DNA of 64,000 bases from a bacterium (GCA_024222485.1 JAAEPJ010000494.1:17168-81167), one strand, 5' to 3'; positions 38,212 to 47,959 are shown, counted from the stretch's first letter. Numbers and translations are program-made. Notes: a model not told the origin generated them from the letters alone.

Positions 38212-39456
38212 ATGGCAGATAAAAAAATTTATATAATTGATGTAACTAATAGAGATGGTGTCCAGACAGCTAATCTTGGGCTAGCTAAGATGGAAAAAAC
38301 AATGTTAAATATTTATTTGGCGAAAATGGGTGTTTTTCAATCAGAGTTTGGATTTCCTGTGACAACGCATGAGACGAATTATTTACAAGCTAACCTTGCA
38401 CTTGCTGAGCAGGGGGTTATGCGAGGGATGCGTTTAAGTGGTTGGGCGCGTGCAGTTAAAGAGGATGTCATTGCCTCTAAAAAGATGGTGCCGGGGCTTA
38501 AATACATGAACCTTTCCATGTCGACTTCTGATCAGATGATTGAGAATAAGTTTAAAGGCAAGGTTACGCAACAAGATATTATTGATATGTCATGTGAGGC
38601 TGTCGTTACAGCTAAGGAAATGGGTGTTGAAGGTATTGGTGTTAATGCTGAAGATGCTTCAAGAACTGATATCGAATTTTTGACAAAATTTGCTATTGCT
38701 GTTATGGAAGCTGGTGCGGACCGATTTAGATATTGTGATACATTGGGGTATGATGATCCTTTTAGTATGTATGATAGAATTGCACATATTGCTAAACATT
38801 CACAGATTGATATTGAGTTACACTGTCATAATGATCTAGGGATGGTTGTAGCGACTAGCGTTGCTGGTGCTAAAGCTTGTATTGATAATGGAGTGAATGC
38901 GTACATTAATACAACGGTTAATGGGCTTGGTGAGCGAGCAGGGAATGCCGATTTAGTTTCTGTTATTTTAGCACTTCTTAAATCAAGCGGTTTTGGGAGA
39001 GATGAAAAGTATCAGCTTGATGAAAATATCGATCTTGCATTTGCTTGGAAGATCGCAAAGTATGCTTCTTATGCTTTTGGTGTGCCAATTCCTATTAATC
39101 AGCCGGGTGTTGGACAGAATGCTTTTGCGCATGAGTCTGGTATCCATGCGGATGGAGCATTAAAAGATAGAAGAAATTATGAGCTGTATGATTTTGAAGA
39201 GCTTGGTCGTGGTGAGGCAGAGGTTGTTGAGACTGGTAGACAGATTACAACGGGTGAATATGGTGGGATCAAAGGTTTTAGAAATGTTTATGGTGAAATG
39301 GAAGTTAATTTTGAAACGGAAGACGAGGCAAAGAAAATTTTAGAGCTTGTAAGATGTGCGAATGTTCATACACAAAAACCTTTGATTGAAGATGAGCTTT
39401 TGTTTATTGCTAGGCATCCTAAACAAGCGAAACAAATTTTGACGGTTGCACCGTAA
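38212..39456 (+). CDS. Homocitrate synthase-like acyltransferase (possible Re-citrate synthase)
   Basis: A DRE-TIM metallolyase-family enzyme condensing acetyl-CoA with a 2-oxo acid. The 414 residues begin with IYIIDVTNRDGVQTANLGLA (catalytic Arg-Asp), contain the metal ligands in ELHCHNDLGMVVATSVAGA, VNGLGERAGNADL, and the FAHESGIHADGALKD motif. By recall it is closest to the homocitrate synthase group of deltaproteobacteria and Dehalococcoides; a member in Dehalococcoides was shown to be Re-citrate synthase. I cannot separate the two activities by sequence. The ATG at 38212 has GGAGGG upstream. Confidence 0.75.
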   Translation: MADKKIYIIDVTNRDGVQTANLGLAKMEKTMLNIYLAKMGVFQSEFGFPVTTHETNYLQANLALAEQGVMRGMRLSGWARAVKEDVIASKKMVPGLKYMNLSMSTSDQMIENKFKGKVTQQDIIDMSCEAVVTAKEMGVEGIGVNAEDASRTDIEFLTKFAIAVMEAGADRFRYCDTLGYDDPFSMYDRIAHIAKHSQIDIELHCHNDLGMVVATSVAGAKACIDNGVNAYINTTVNGLGERAGNADLVSVILALLKSSGFGRDEKYQLDENIDLAFAWKIAKYASYAFGVPIPINQPGVGQNAFAHESGIHADGALKDRRNYELYDFEELGRGEAEVVETGRQITTGEYGGIKGFRNVYGEMEVNFETEDEAKKILELVRCANVHTQKPLIEDELLFIARHPKQAKQILTVAP

Positions 39457-39561
39457 ATTTTTTAGGGTATTAAATTAATTTTAGCTTCTGCTGTTTAAAA
39501 GTAGCTATAATTTATTTAGATTTTTTGGTTTAATGTTTTTAAGTTTTTGTTATTTTAGTTG

Positions 39562-39635
39562 GGGCGGTTAGCTCAGTTGGTTAGAGTACTTGCTCGACAC
39601 GCAAGGGGTCGGTGGTTCGAATCCACTACCGCCCA
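39562..39635 (+). tRNA. tRNA-Val (GAC)
   Basis: A 74-nt cloverleaf without encoded CCA. The acceptor arms are GGGCGGT and ACCGCCC, with discriminator A. The D stem is GCTC/GAGT. The anticodon stem CTTGC/GCAAG encloses loop TCGACAC, giving anticodon GAC (Val). The T arm is GGTGG-TTCGAAT-CCACT. Position 33 reads C instead of the near-universal T. Confidence 0.93.
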
Positions 39636-39860
39636 ATTTTTAGTATTTTATATGGCTACTTATCTATAGATATAGAAAAGTAGCTCTGCTACTATATCTC
39701 TTTTTATTTTTGAAATTTTATTTTGCCTTTAAGCTAACCAGTTAGAAAAAATATATTATAGAAACCTATTATTTTTCCTTAAGTAGATACTCTAATTTTA
39801 GCGTTATTTTTAATTATCTTATAATAAAGGTAATAACATTATAAAAAATGAGGAATCTTG

Positions 39861-40751
39861 ATGAAACACATCCCTGTTTTAATGGCTGAAGTTATTAAAT
39901 TTTTACAGATTAAAGAAAGTATGCGGGTTATTGATGCGACTTGCGGAGCAGGTGGGCATAGTCATGAGTTTGTTAAGTTAGTTGGGGAATCTGGGCAAGT
40001 TTTTGCTTTTGAAAAAGATGAGAAATCTTTTGAGGCATTGCTTGAGTACTTGCCGGAAGCTAAGTTGTTTAATAAAAGCTATACGGAAATGTCCGTTATT
40101 CCTAAGCCTGTTGATGCTATTTTGTTTGATCTTGGTGTTTCTTCTATGCAACTTGATGAGGCAGAGAGAGGATTTTCATTCCGTAAGGATGGAGCATTGG
40201 ACATGCGATTTTCTAAGAAACAGACTAAGACTGCAGCTGAGATCGTTAACAATTATTCTTTTTTAGATTTAAGAAGAATAGTTAAACAATATGGCGAAGA
40301 GAAAAAGGCAGCTAAAATTGCCAGACGAATTTGTGATGCACGAGCTAAACAAAAAATTTCTACAACCTTAGAGTTAGAAAAAATTATTTATATGCCTAAT
40401 TATAGCGATAGAAAACATCCGGCAACACGGACATTTCAGGCACTTAGAATTGAGACTAATAGTGAGTTATTGACTGTAGAGCGAGGGATTGAGATAGGCA
40501 TTAGGATGTTAAAGTCTGGTGGTAGGCTTGGGGTCATTAGTTTTCATTCCCTTGAAGATAGGGTTGTGAAGAATAAGTTGAAAGAATTTTTGGGGAGCTG
40601 TTCTTGTCCTAAAAATTTACCAATTTGTGTTTGCGGGAAAAAGGCTGAGATTAGAGTTCTTACGAAGAAGCCAATATATCCTAGTTCTCTGGAAGTTAAG
40701 ACAAATAGACGAGCAAGAAGTGCTATTTTCAGAGTCATTGAAAAATTATAA
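39861..40751 (+). CDS. rsmH: 16S rRNA m4C1402 methyltransferase
   Basis: RsmH (MraW) N4-methylates C1402 in the ribosomal P site. The 296 residues include HIPVLMAEVIKFL, the SAM loop DATCGAGGHSHEF, ILFDLGVSSMQLDEAERGFS, DMRFSKKQTKTAAEIVN and GGRLGVISFHSLEDRVVK, all diagnostic. The ATG at 39861 follows AGGAA. In most bacteria rsmH opens the dcw cluster (ftsL, ftsI, murE follow). Here a repeat and giant gene 2 follow instead. A TATAAT-like box near 39820 may be its promoter. Confidence 0.97.
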   Translation: MKHIPVLMAEVIKFLQIKESMRVIDATCGAGGHSHEFVKLVGESGQVFAFEKDEKSFEALLEYLPEAKLFNKSYTEMSVIPKPVDAILFDLGVSSMQLDEAERGFSFRKDGALDMRFSKKQTKTAAEIVNNYSFLDLRRIVKQYGEEKKAAKIARRICDARAKQKISTTLELEKIIYMPNYSDRKHPATRTFQALRIETNSELLTVERGIEIGIRMLKSGGRLGVISFHSLEDRVVKNKLKEFLGSCSCPKNLPICVCGKKAEIRVLTKKPIYPSSLEVKTNRRARSAIFRVIEKL

Positions 40752-40753
40752 CA

Positions 40754-40820
40754 CAGCTTCGCTGTTTAGGGGTTTAACGCACAAAGATTTTTTTGTTTCT
40801 TTTTTTTAAAAAAAAGTTAA
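40754..40820 (+). repeat. Left copy of direct repeat flanking giant gene 2
   Basis: It begins CAGCTTCGCTGTTTAGG, continues TTTAACGCACAAAGATT and ends TTTAAAAAAAAGTTAA. The second copy at 47897-47959 has the same order of blocks with small indels. The CAGCTTCGCTG core recurs again at 52685 and 57282. Confidence 0.85.
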
Positions 40821-40857
40821 GATTAGATAAAGAAGAATATTTAGGAGAAAATTATTT

Positions 40858-43800
40858 ATGAAGATAAATATTAAAAAACTAACAAACCAAATATTTTTAT
40901 TGGTTTTATTCTCATTTATGTTTAATATCTGCCAGCAGTTTAGCTATGCAAAAACATCACCTTTGGTTCAGAATAACGGGATATTCCCCAGCACTCTAAT
41001 GAATAAATTGGCTACCTTTAAAGGCAGCCAAGATAAAAAAATCTATATCATTAATGATTTACATTGTAACTATGAGGTACAAAATAAGATCGCTGGTATC
41101 TTAGATTTTTTATCAGAAAAATATGTGGATCGGTTATTGATCGGTGTTGAGGGCAATAGTGGGCTTTTAAATCAAACAAGGTTAAAGATGTTTTCTGATG
41201 GAGAGGTTAAAGCGCGCGTTCTTAAAGAGCTCCTAGCCGCTGGAGTTATCAGTGGCTGGGAAAAACATGCCTCAAATACTAATAAATCTTTAATTTTTGG
41301 AGTCGAAGACCAGAAGCTCTATCAAGCGAACTTTAAATCATTATATCAAAGCATGGGTCATTATGACTTTGCCGTAATTTTAGAGCAGAAGATTAAATTA
41401 ATTTTAGAGATAGCACAATCAGCATTATTATCGAAGCATGGGCGAGAGCTATTAGCTCAACGCCGTTTATATTTAGAGGGTAAACTTAAGTTTAAAGCTT
41501 GGGTCGAGATATTACTGGCTGGTAAAATTTCCAATAAAATTAATTTCACTACCCCACAGCTTGAGCTATTTAAGAATTTGAGTCACTTAGAAGACCGAAT
41601 AGATTTTAATCTGGCAATGTTAGAAACAGAAGATATTGTAAAAAATCTGGCTGTTTTTTTAACGAAAAATGAAAGGCAAGAGCTGAAAAAGTCTCAGGCA
41701 ACAAGTATAAAAGTATATTATCATTATTTAGCAGAGTTATTAAAAGCTAAAAATATTATCCTGAAAAGAGATTATTTCCATTTTAATTTATATTTAAAAC
41801 TGCTCAAAATGAAAGAGCAGCTTGATTGGTTTAAGTTGAATGAAGAAGTCAAAGAACTGTATTATGAGATCCAAGCTAAACATGAACAAAGAATAGCGAA
41901 AGAACTGATCTATGTGGCTAGATATTTTGATTTAATGATTCGTTATTCCCGCAATGAAACGAGCGCACGAGAGAGTGAGTTATGGCTGGGTGAGCAGGAT
42001 GGGTTTGTTCCAAGATTAAAAAATTTGATTCAAAAATTATCCATCAAGGATTATTTGAGCTTAAATGAAGGATTACTAAAAGAAGTTTTGGTAAAGATCA
42101 ATCGGTTTTATCTCTTAGTTAATGCTCGTAATGAAGTAATGGTTAATAATCTATTAAAGAGTATGCAAACAAATGACAAAGATATCGGCGCCTTGGTTGT
42201 TGGTGGGTATCATAGCGGGACGATTAAAAAGATTTTGAGAAATAAGGGGATAAGTTATGAAGAGCTCATGCCTAGTGTGGATAAGGTTGCCAACTTAGAG
42301 CGTAGTCGAGAGGTTTATTTTAGCCGTCTTAAAGAGCAAGGGAAATCTTTTCGCTTTGCTCCTGTTCAAAATATGGCGTTACCTAAGCTGAGCTTAGCAT
42401 ATTTAGCTCTTGGCATGGTTAGTGACCAAGAATTTGTCGGGAATATTATCGGTGTACTTTCAAGGTTGGATAGCAAAAAGTATAATGTTCGATTTTTGAG
42501 TGAGCTTGAAGAGTTTATTAAAAGTATCAGTAAGCTTGATGATTCTTTAAAGGGTGAATATAAGATTAAAATTGCTAATCTTAATCAAGAAATTTTGAGT
42601 AATAACATTCAAGAATCTTTGCTATTTTTATTTCAAGCGACAAAATCTAGTTTAAATTTTACGGCTTGGACTGGCAAACCATTTTATCTGAATCTGAGTG
42701 ACTTCATTATTGAGGATAGGCATGGTTTGTTAGCAATATTTAATAATGTGCTTCGTTCAGACGATTTTTTAAATACGCCTATTTTTTCTGCTACAGAAAT
42801 TTTAACGATGAAAGACTATCTGTCTAAAATTATGTCTTCTGAGAACGAAGATAATCTTGATAATTTAGCTATTAACTGTATGTACTCTTACAGTTTAGCT
42901 AATAAAGATAATGCCACTTTAGAGATTGTTCCTGATAAACTGCTTTTAAAACTTTTTTATTCTAATACTTTAAGAGAAGACTTATTAAAGGTTTTTGATG
43001 AGTTTAATTCTTTAAGTCTGGAAACCGCAGGAATGGATGATAACGAGAATTTAATAACTCAGAAAGAAGAGTGTCGAAATCTTCTTCGACTCATGATGCT
43101 TAACCTTTTAACACATGAAATTTCTGAACAATATAACCAACCTAAATATCTTAAAAATCAGAATAGGGTCACTTTAGATAATCAAAATAAAGGTAGTTTT
43201 AACAATGCTCATGAAGAGGTTATCGCTCACCCGATTCACTTACTAAATTATCAAAACATGCTAAAACTCGACAGTGAGTATAAAAAAAAATATAATCGTA
43301 AGATTCAGTTTTTGGAAAGTTTTACATTATTAAAAAAAGAGTATACTCAAAAAAAAGATGATCTGAAGGCTAGTTATTTAACGATAAAAATTAATCAAAT
43401 TTTAAGAGTGAGAAGAAAAGAAATGCGGGACATTGTTATTAAGATTCAAGATAATGCTGCGCTTTTAGGGGTAGAGATGGCTAAGATTATAGAGGAAAAT
43501 ATTATTTATAATATGGATACTAATATAGCAAATTTTATCTATAGGTTATTAAGAGAAGAGCCTAATTCAGAATATTATTTATTTATTGAAATTTTTTTAT
43601 CAATGTTATTTTTGCATGATACAGATTTTGAAGAAGAACAACAGCGTAATAGCGCGTTAAGAGATGTTGAGGAGCTTTTAGCTCTCCCTAAATTTTTTGA
43701 AAAGTTTCAAAAGTTTAAGTATATAAATAATAATTTAATACATAGAATAAATATTCCTCTCCCATCTAGAATAATTGACCTGTTGAATAGCGATTCTGTT

Positions 43801-46800
43801 AATAATAAAAAGGTTATGAAAGCTGTTTTGCAATCTTTGATAAGTAAAAAATATCTGGGAGTTTTGGAAATAGTTGAGACTGACAGTGAGGTTAATAACC
43901 TTGATAATAAAAGTGAGATGGAAATTAAAGTTGACAAGAGTTATTCTAAGGAAAGCCATTTTGTTTCATGGGATATTTTTATGAGTAATAGAGTTTTTCT
44001 TAATAACAATAAATATAAGGATGTTTCTGATCAGTATGATGCAGATATTCTTTTTAATGATGATATTATAATCTTGGGTAATAATGATCAATATGCTTTT
44101 TATTTTACTCCTAAGTTGGCATCTTTCATAAGAAAATTATATTCAAATGCAGGTAATATGTGGCAATTCAATATAAAAGAACTCAACGCTTGGAAAGATT
44201 TTTCTTTTTCTTTTTTAGATTTTGTCATTGAATATGGGAAATATAAAAAGAAACATATGGTTTCGCATGTTACTGTAGAAAATATGAAAAGTCATTATAG
44301 TAAATTCCTTAGTACAGAAAGACATCGAACAATGCTTGAAACACTTCGAGACAATTATCTTAGAGTTTATGGCATGTTAGGATCCCGAGAGCTGGAAAGT
44401 ATGCCTAGACTTTTTCATAATATCTATGGTCAATATATTGATAATAACTATGTCAACCCTCTGATAGATTCCTTGGACAATCAAAAAACATTAGACTCTG
44501 TATTTACTTTTTTTAAGCAAGAATCAATGGATAAGTATGAGGTATTTAATATGGACGGCATGGAGATAACCGGTAACTATCTTAATTTTTTTAGGATGAA
44601 ATTACTAGAGATGAAAGAGGAGATATCTCTAACGAATAAAAGAAAAAAAAATACGCTAATAGCTGAAGGTATCTTAAATAGAAGTATTGTGCCAATCTTA
44701 TCTGTTGTTATGGCTTTAGCTACATTTTATTTGGTTGCTCAAGGATTAGGTTTAATATTTGCAGTCATTATTATTGTTACTTTGAGTTTTATATTGCTTT
44801 TTTTAAATACCAGATATTATAAGTTGCATAAGCAGGTCTATAATAAGCTTAAGAATAAAGATTTTATTTCTCAAGAGTACTTATTTAAAAATAATCCGAA
44901 GAAGCTAGCAGATATTTTTTTATTAATGGTAGTTAAACTGGTTATTTTTTCTTTTACGATATTATCTCTTTTGATTATTACAGGCACATTTACTGGTATT
45001 TTTTCTGTATTTTTGTTCTCTATTTTTAATATTATTATTTTTGGCTCTATGGGGATATTCAAAAAATTTATAAGTAGCTGGAATTTTTTTAAAAAACATC
45101 ATCTTGCTATTAATATGATTTTAAATATTGCTGCTATTTTGTTAAGCATAATAATCATGACTCAGACCCCAATTTTGTATATTATCCCATTTTTAATACT
45201 ATTGTTGCCAAGCATAGTGAGGAATAGTGTTATTAGCTGGAGAAAGTATCAAGTTTTAAAGCTTGATGGTATTTCTAATGATGAGAATTTACGCTTTAAA
45301 AGTGTAATAAAGCGAGGTAACAAGAATCTAAGCTCTAAAAGTGTAATGAATGACCATCAACATTTGATTATGCCTCTTCCTTTAAATAACACATCCCACC
45401 CTGTGATTGTTTCAAGAAAGTTAGTGTTGGATATGCATGATATAGCTGCTAATGTGATACAAGTGTTAGAGGATGAATCAGGTCGTAACTTGTGTAGTTG
45501 TAAGAGGTTGTGTAGACGCAATGAGATTATTGATAGTGTATTAGAGTTGATGCTTTGGGTGATGGTCTATCCAAAGTGTCGAGATCTTTTATATATGGAC
45601 TACTTACAACTAGAGGAGCAAAGCGAGAAACTCTCTGGTTTTATAAATTATACTTCCCATATTCAGAACACGATTCTAAGGTTTAATAAAGGTAACATCA
45701 TGAGTCTTGGATCATATGAAAAGAATCTTAATACAAAAAAGTATAGTAAAATGTTTCGTCATCCTGATTTTATCAAGCTAGGGAAAAAGATTTTTGAATA
45801 TATCAATGAAGATCATATCATATTTTTGCCTGAAGAGGTGCAGGCTCTTCTTTATATCTATATGGATCAATTTAATAAGATATATTTTGAATTGCAATTT
45901 AATAAATATAGGATGAATATATCAATAGATAAGCAGGGTGTTTATAATGCTCAGAATATAGATGAATCTGCGAATAGTTATACGGAAAGTGAGGAAGAGC
46001 TATTGATAGAGGCAAAAGAGGCAAAAGAGGAAAAAGGACAAAGCAGCCATGAATGGCTACCAATCTATGAATCCTTTGAAAATGTTAAGGAATTAAGCTA
46101 TTTACTCACTTTACATTCGGATGAAGACTCAGATACAGAAGATAGCAAAACAGAAAATGAGAAAAGCGAACAGAAATTTTTGATAGTAACGAATATAGCT
46201 TCAATTTTAGGGAGTTACTTTTTATCTTTATATAATAGTGACGAGCAAGCCTTGCCCGTTGTCTTTAATTCGGATACAGATACGGTTAATGTTAACCATA
46301 ATTTTTTTGGTAATTTAAAAGACATTAAGATTAGGAATAAAGCTAAATTTAATATTGATGGAGTAGCTGAGGGAGCAGAGCTCAGTTTACAAGATTTGTT
46401 ACTCAAAACAGGTGAAAATTTTGATGAGATTGTGAAAGAATCTTTCCATAAGTTGAAAGGAACAGCGATTGAATTAGACGAGGAAGAGCGTCCCCGTTTA
46501 TTAGTAGAAGCTGAAAAGCTTGCATGGGGTAAGATTGATGAGCGAGAAGGAGATGTCAACCTATTTAATTTTACTTATAGTTCAAAAATACTATTTTTAT
46601 GGGGTGTTGATAGTGATTTTACTTTAAAAAATTATGGGATTAAAGAAATAGAAAAAGCAATAACAAATCTGAGTGAGAATTTAGAGATAGGGCGAAATGA
46701 GATTATTACAAGATTTCCAAGGCTTGAGAGGCTCTTAGTGAAAGAGAATGTTACTAGCAAAAATAATAATAAAAAAATACATGATATTTTTCTACCTATA

Positions 46801-47853
46801 GATGATCTACCTATAGATGAGCTACATATTGTGGATATGAAAAAAGAGATAAGGAGACTAGAAAGGGAAGAGGATGGGCGGATTAAACGCTTTTATTTGG
46901 TCGGCAAGGGATTTATTTCTTCATCAATTATTGAGGAACTAACAAAAGCCGCGAATATTTATTATCTACCTGATTTAGCAGAAATGAAGAGGTATCAAAC
47001 GGATGATTTATTTTTGAGATTAGTGGAATCAAAGAAAGTTATTTTAGCGTATGATGCGGATGCAGGGATGAGTTCTCAGAATAAATCATATATTTTTGGG
47101 AATGCTAATTTAGGAGGGATGGCTGGGGCTGAGGTTAAAGGCGAAATTAGGAAACAGCGTGATATGTACCGGGGATCTAAGCTGCCGATTTCTTGTCAGA
47201 TTTTCACAAAGAAAGTCAATGATATGTTCAAGGTTTACCTGCGGACGAAAAAAGAGGAGCGAGATTCCAAGTTAAATGACGAAGTGTTTGATGTTACTAA
47301 TGTCATTCGTAAAGGATCAGGGAGTATTAAAGTTAAGTTTGAGATTATGGAGCGTATGAATGGTGTATTTGAAGAGATAATGAAGAATGAAGAAGAGAGT
47401 GAAGAGTATATCCAGATAAATTATGAGAAGTTACAGTTGTATTATGCAAAAGCGAATAGAGTTAGTGGTGTGGAAGCGGTGAAATTGCCTTTGTATAAGA
47501 TGATGGAGTATGTCGAGTATAATAATGGTTTGAGTTTTGTGAAAGAATCAGAGCATTATGAATCGGGAGTAGAACTGGAAGATCGAGTTGTAGGGATTAA
47601 TTTTGTAGGTGGGATTAGAGATTTTGAGTTTGAGTATACGGCGAGCAGAAAACTGGAGCTTATACTGATGTTAGATAGACTTGGAGCAGGTTTTAAAGAT
47701 CAGTTGAGTAAGATGCCATTGATTAAGGTTAATAGTTTGTTTGAGGTATTAAATAGCTTCTTACCGCATATGTGTAAGAGTTTTTCTGATGAGATAGCGG
47801 AATATGGTAAGATGGATGAGAATATTCTCAGGCAAGTATACGCCTCCGCCTAA
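40858..47853 (+). CDS. Giant secreted/membrane multidomain protein 2 (2331 residues)
   Basis: A paralogue of giant protein 1 in its first ~490 residues: signal peptide to about SYA at residue 31, NDLHCNYEVQ (66-75), GVEG (96-99), RYSRNET..RESELW, and VVGGYHSG (447-454). About half of the residues around the first motif are identical by eye. Residues 500-1260 are helical, with no family I can name. About 1275-1480 contain five or six long hydrophobic helices (PILSVVMALATFYLVAQGLG and following), so the protein is membrane-embedded in the middle. An acidic linker (ESEEELLIEAKEAKEEKG) lies near 1710. The C-terminal ~350 residues (YLVGKGFISSSIIEELTKA, VILAYDADAGMSSQNKS) look folded and are absent from giant protein 1. 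AGGAG precedes the ATG by about 9 nt. The function is unknown. Confidence 0.85.
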   Translation: MKINIKKLTNQIFLLVLFSFMFNICQQFSYAKTSPLVQNNGIFPSTLMNKLATFKGSQDKKIYIINDLHCNYEVQNKIAGILDFLSEKYVDRLLIGVEGNSGLLNQTRLKMFSDGEVKARVLKELLAAGVISGWEKHASNTNKSLIFGVEDQKLYQANFKSLYQSMGHYDFAVILEQKIKLILEIAQSALLSKHGRELLAQRRLYLEGKLKFKAWVEILLAGKISNKINFTTPQLELFKNLSHLEDRIDFNLAMLETEDIVKNLAVFLTKNERQELKKSQATSIKVYYHYLAELLKAKNIILKRDYFHFNLYLKLLKMKEQLDWFKLNEEVKELYYEIQAKHEQRIAKELIYVARYFDLMIRYSRNETSARESELWLGEQDGFVPRLKNLIQKLSIKDYLSLNEGLLKEVLVKINRFYLLVNARNEVMVNNLLKSMQTNDKDIGALVVGGYHSGTIKKILRNKGISYEELMPSVDKVANLERSREVYFSRLKEQGKSFRFAPVQNMALPKLSLAYLALGMVSDQEFVGNIIGVLSRLDSKKYNVRFLSELEEFIKSISKLDDSLKGEYKIKIANLNQEILSNNIQESLLFLFQATKSSLNFTAWTGKPFYLNLSDFIIEDRHGLLAIFNNVLRSDDFLNTPIFSATEILTMKDYLSKIMSSENEDNLDNLAINCMYSYSLANKDNATLEIVPDKLLLKLFYSNTLREDLLKVFDEFNSLSLETAGMDDNENLITQKEECRNLLRLMMLNLLTHEISEQYNQPKYLKNQNRVTLDNQNKGSFNNAHEEVIAHPIHLLNYQNMLKLDSEYKKKYNRKIQFLESFTLLKKEYTQKKDDLKASYLTIKINQILRVRRKEMRDIVIKIQDNAALLGVEMAKIIEENIIYNMDTNIANFIYRLLREEPNSEYYLFIEIFLSMLFLHDTDFEEEQQRNSALRDVEELLALPKFFEKFQKFKYINNNLIHRINIPLPSRIIDLLNSDSVNNKKVMKAVLQSLISKKYLGVLEIVETDSEVNNLDNKSEMEIKVDKSYSKESHFVSWDIFMSNRVFLNNNKYKDVSDQYDADILFNDDIIILGNNDQYAFYFTPKLASFIRKLYSNAGNMWQFNIKELNAWKDFSFSFLDFVIEYGKYKKKHMVSHVTVENMKSHYSKFLSTERHRTMLETLRDNYLRVYGMLGSRELESMPRLFHNIYGQYIDNNYVNPLIDSLDNQKTLDSVFTFFKQESMDKYEVFNMDGMEITGNYLNFFRMKLLEMKEEISLTNKRKKNTLIAEGILNRSIVPILSVVMALATFYLVAQGLGLIFAVIIIVTLSFILLFLNTRYYKLHKQVYNKLKNKDFISQEYLFKNNPKKLADIFLLMVVKLVIFSFTILSLLIITGTFTGIFSVFLFSIFNIIIFGSMGIFKKFISSWNFFKKHHLAINMILNIAAILLSIIIMTQTPILYIIPFLILLLPSIVRNSVISWRKYQVLKLDGISNDENLRFKSVIKRGNKNLSSKSVMNDHQHLIMPLPLNNTSHPVIVSRKLVLDMHDIAANVIQVLEDESGRNLCSCKRLCRRNEIIDSVLELMLWVMVYPKCRDLLYMDYLQLEEQSEKLSGFINYTSHIQNTILRFNKGNIMSLGSYEKNLNTKKYSKMFRHPDFIKLGKKIFEYINEDHIIFLPEEVQALLYIYMDQFNKIYFELQFNKYRMNISIDKQGVYNAQNIDESANSYTESEEELLIEAKEAKEEKGQSSHEWLPIYESFENVKELSYLLTLHSDEDSDTEDSKTENEKSEQKFLIVTNIASILGSYFLSLYNSDEQALPVVFNSDTDTVNVNHNFFGNLKDIKIRNKAKFNIDGVAEGAELSLQDLLLKTGENFDEIVKESFHKLKGTAIELDEEERPRLLVEAEKLAWGKIDEREGDVNLFNFTYSSKILFLWGVDSDFTLKNYGIKEIEKAITNLSENLEIGRNEIITRFPRLERLLVKENVTSKNNNKKIHDIFLPIDDLPIDELHIVDMKKEIRRLEREEDGRIKRFYLVGKGFISSSIIEELTKAANIYYLPDLAEMKRYQTDDLFLRLVESKKVILAYDADAGMSSQNKSYIFGNANLGGMAGAEVKGEIRKQRDMYRGSKLPISCQIFTKKVNDMFKVYLRTKKEERDSKLNDEVFDVTNVIRKGSGSIKVKFEIMERMNGVFEEIMKNEEESEEYIQINYEKLQLYYAKANRVSGVEAVKLPLYKMMEYVEYNNGLSFVKESEHYESGVELEDRVVGINFVGGIRDFEFEYTASRKLELILMLDRLGAGFKDQLSKMPLIKVNSLFEVLNSFLPHMCKSFSDEIAEYGKMDENILRQVYASA

Positions 47854-47881
47854 GCTAGCTTGGCTAGATTTAATTAATACG

Positions 47882-47911
47882 AAAACAGCGAAGCTGCAGC
47901 TTCGCTGTTTT
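47882..47911 (+). terminator. Perfect 30-bp palindrome after giant gene 2
   Basis: The left arm AAAACAGCGAAGCTG is followed directly by its exact reverse complement. It lies 29 nt after the giant gene 2 stop and is followed by T-rich DNA. It overlaps the start of the right-hand direct repeat and probably acts as terminator. Confidence 0.75.
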
Positions 47912-47959
47912 GCTTTAACGCACAACAATTTTTTTGTAACTTTTTTTAAAAAAAGTTAA
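47897..47959 (+). repeat. Right copy of direct repeat flanking giant gene 2
   Basis: CAGCTTCGCTGTTTTG, then CTTTAACGCACAACAATT, ending TTTAAAAAAAGTTAA. It matches the copy at 40754-40820 at roughly 85 percent by eye, in the same orientation, bracketing the 7-kb giant gene. Confidence 0.85.
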
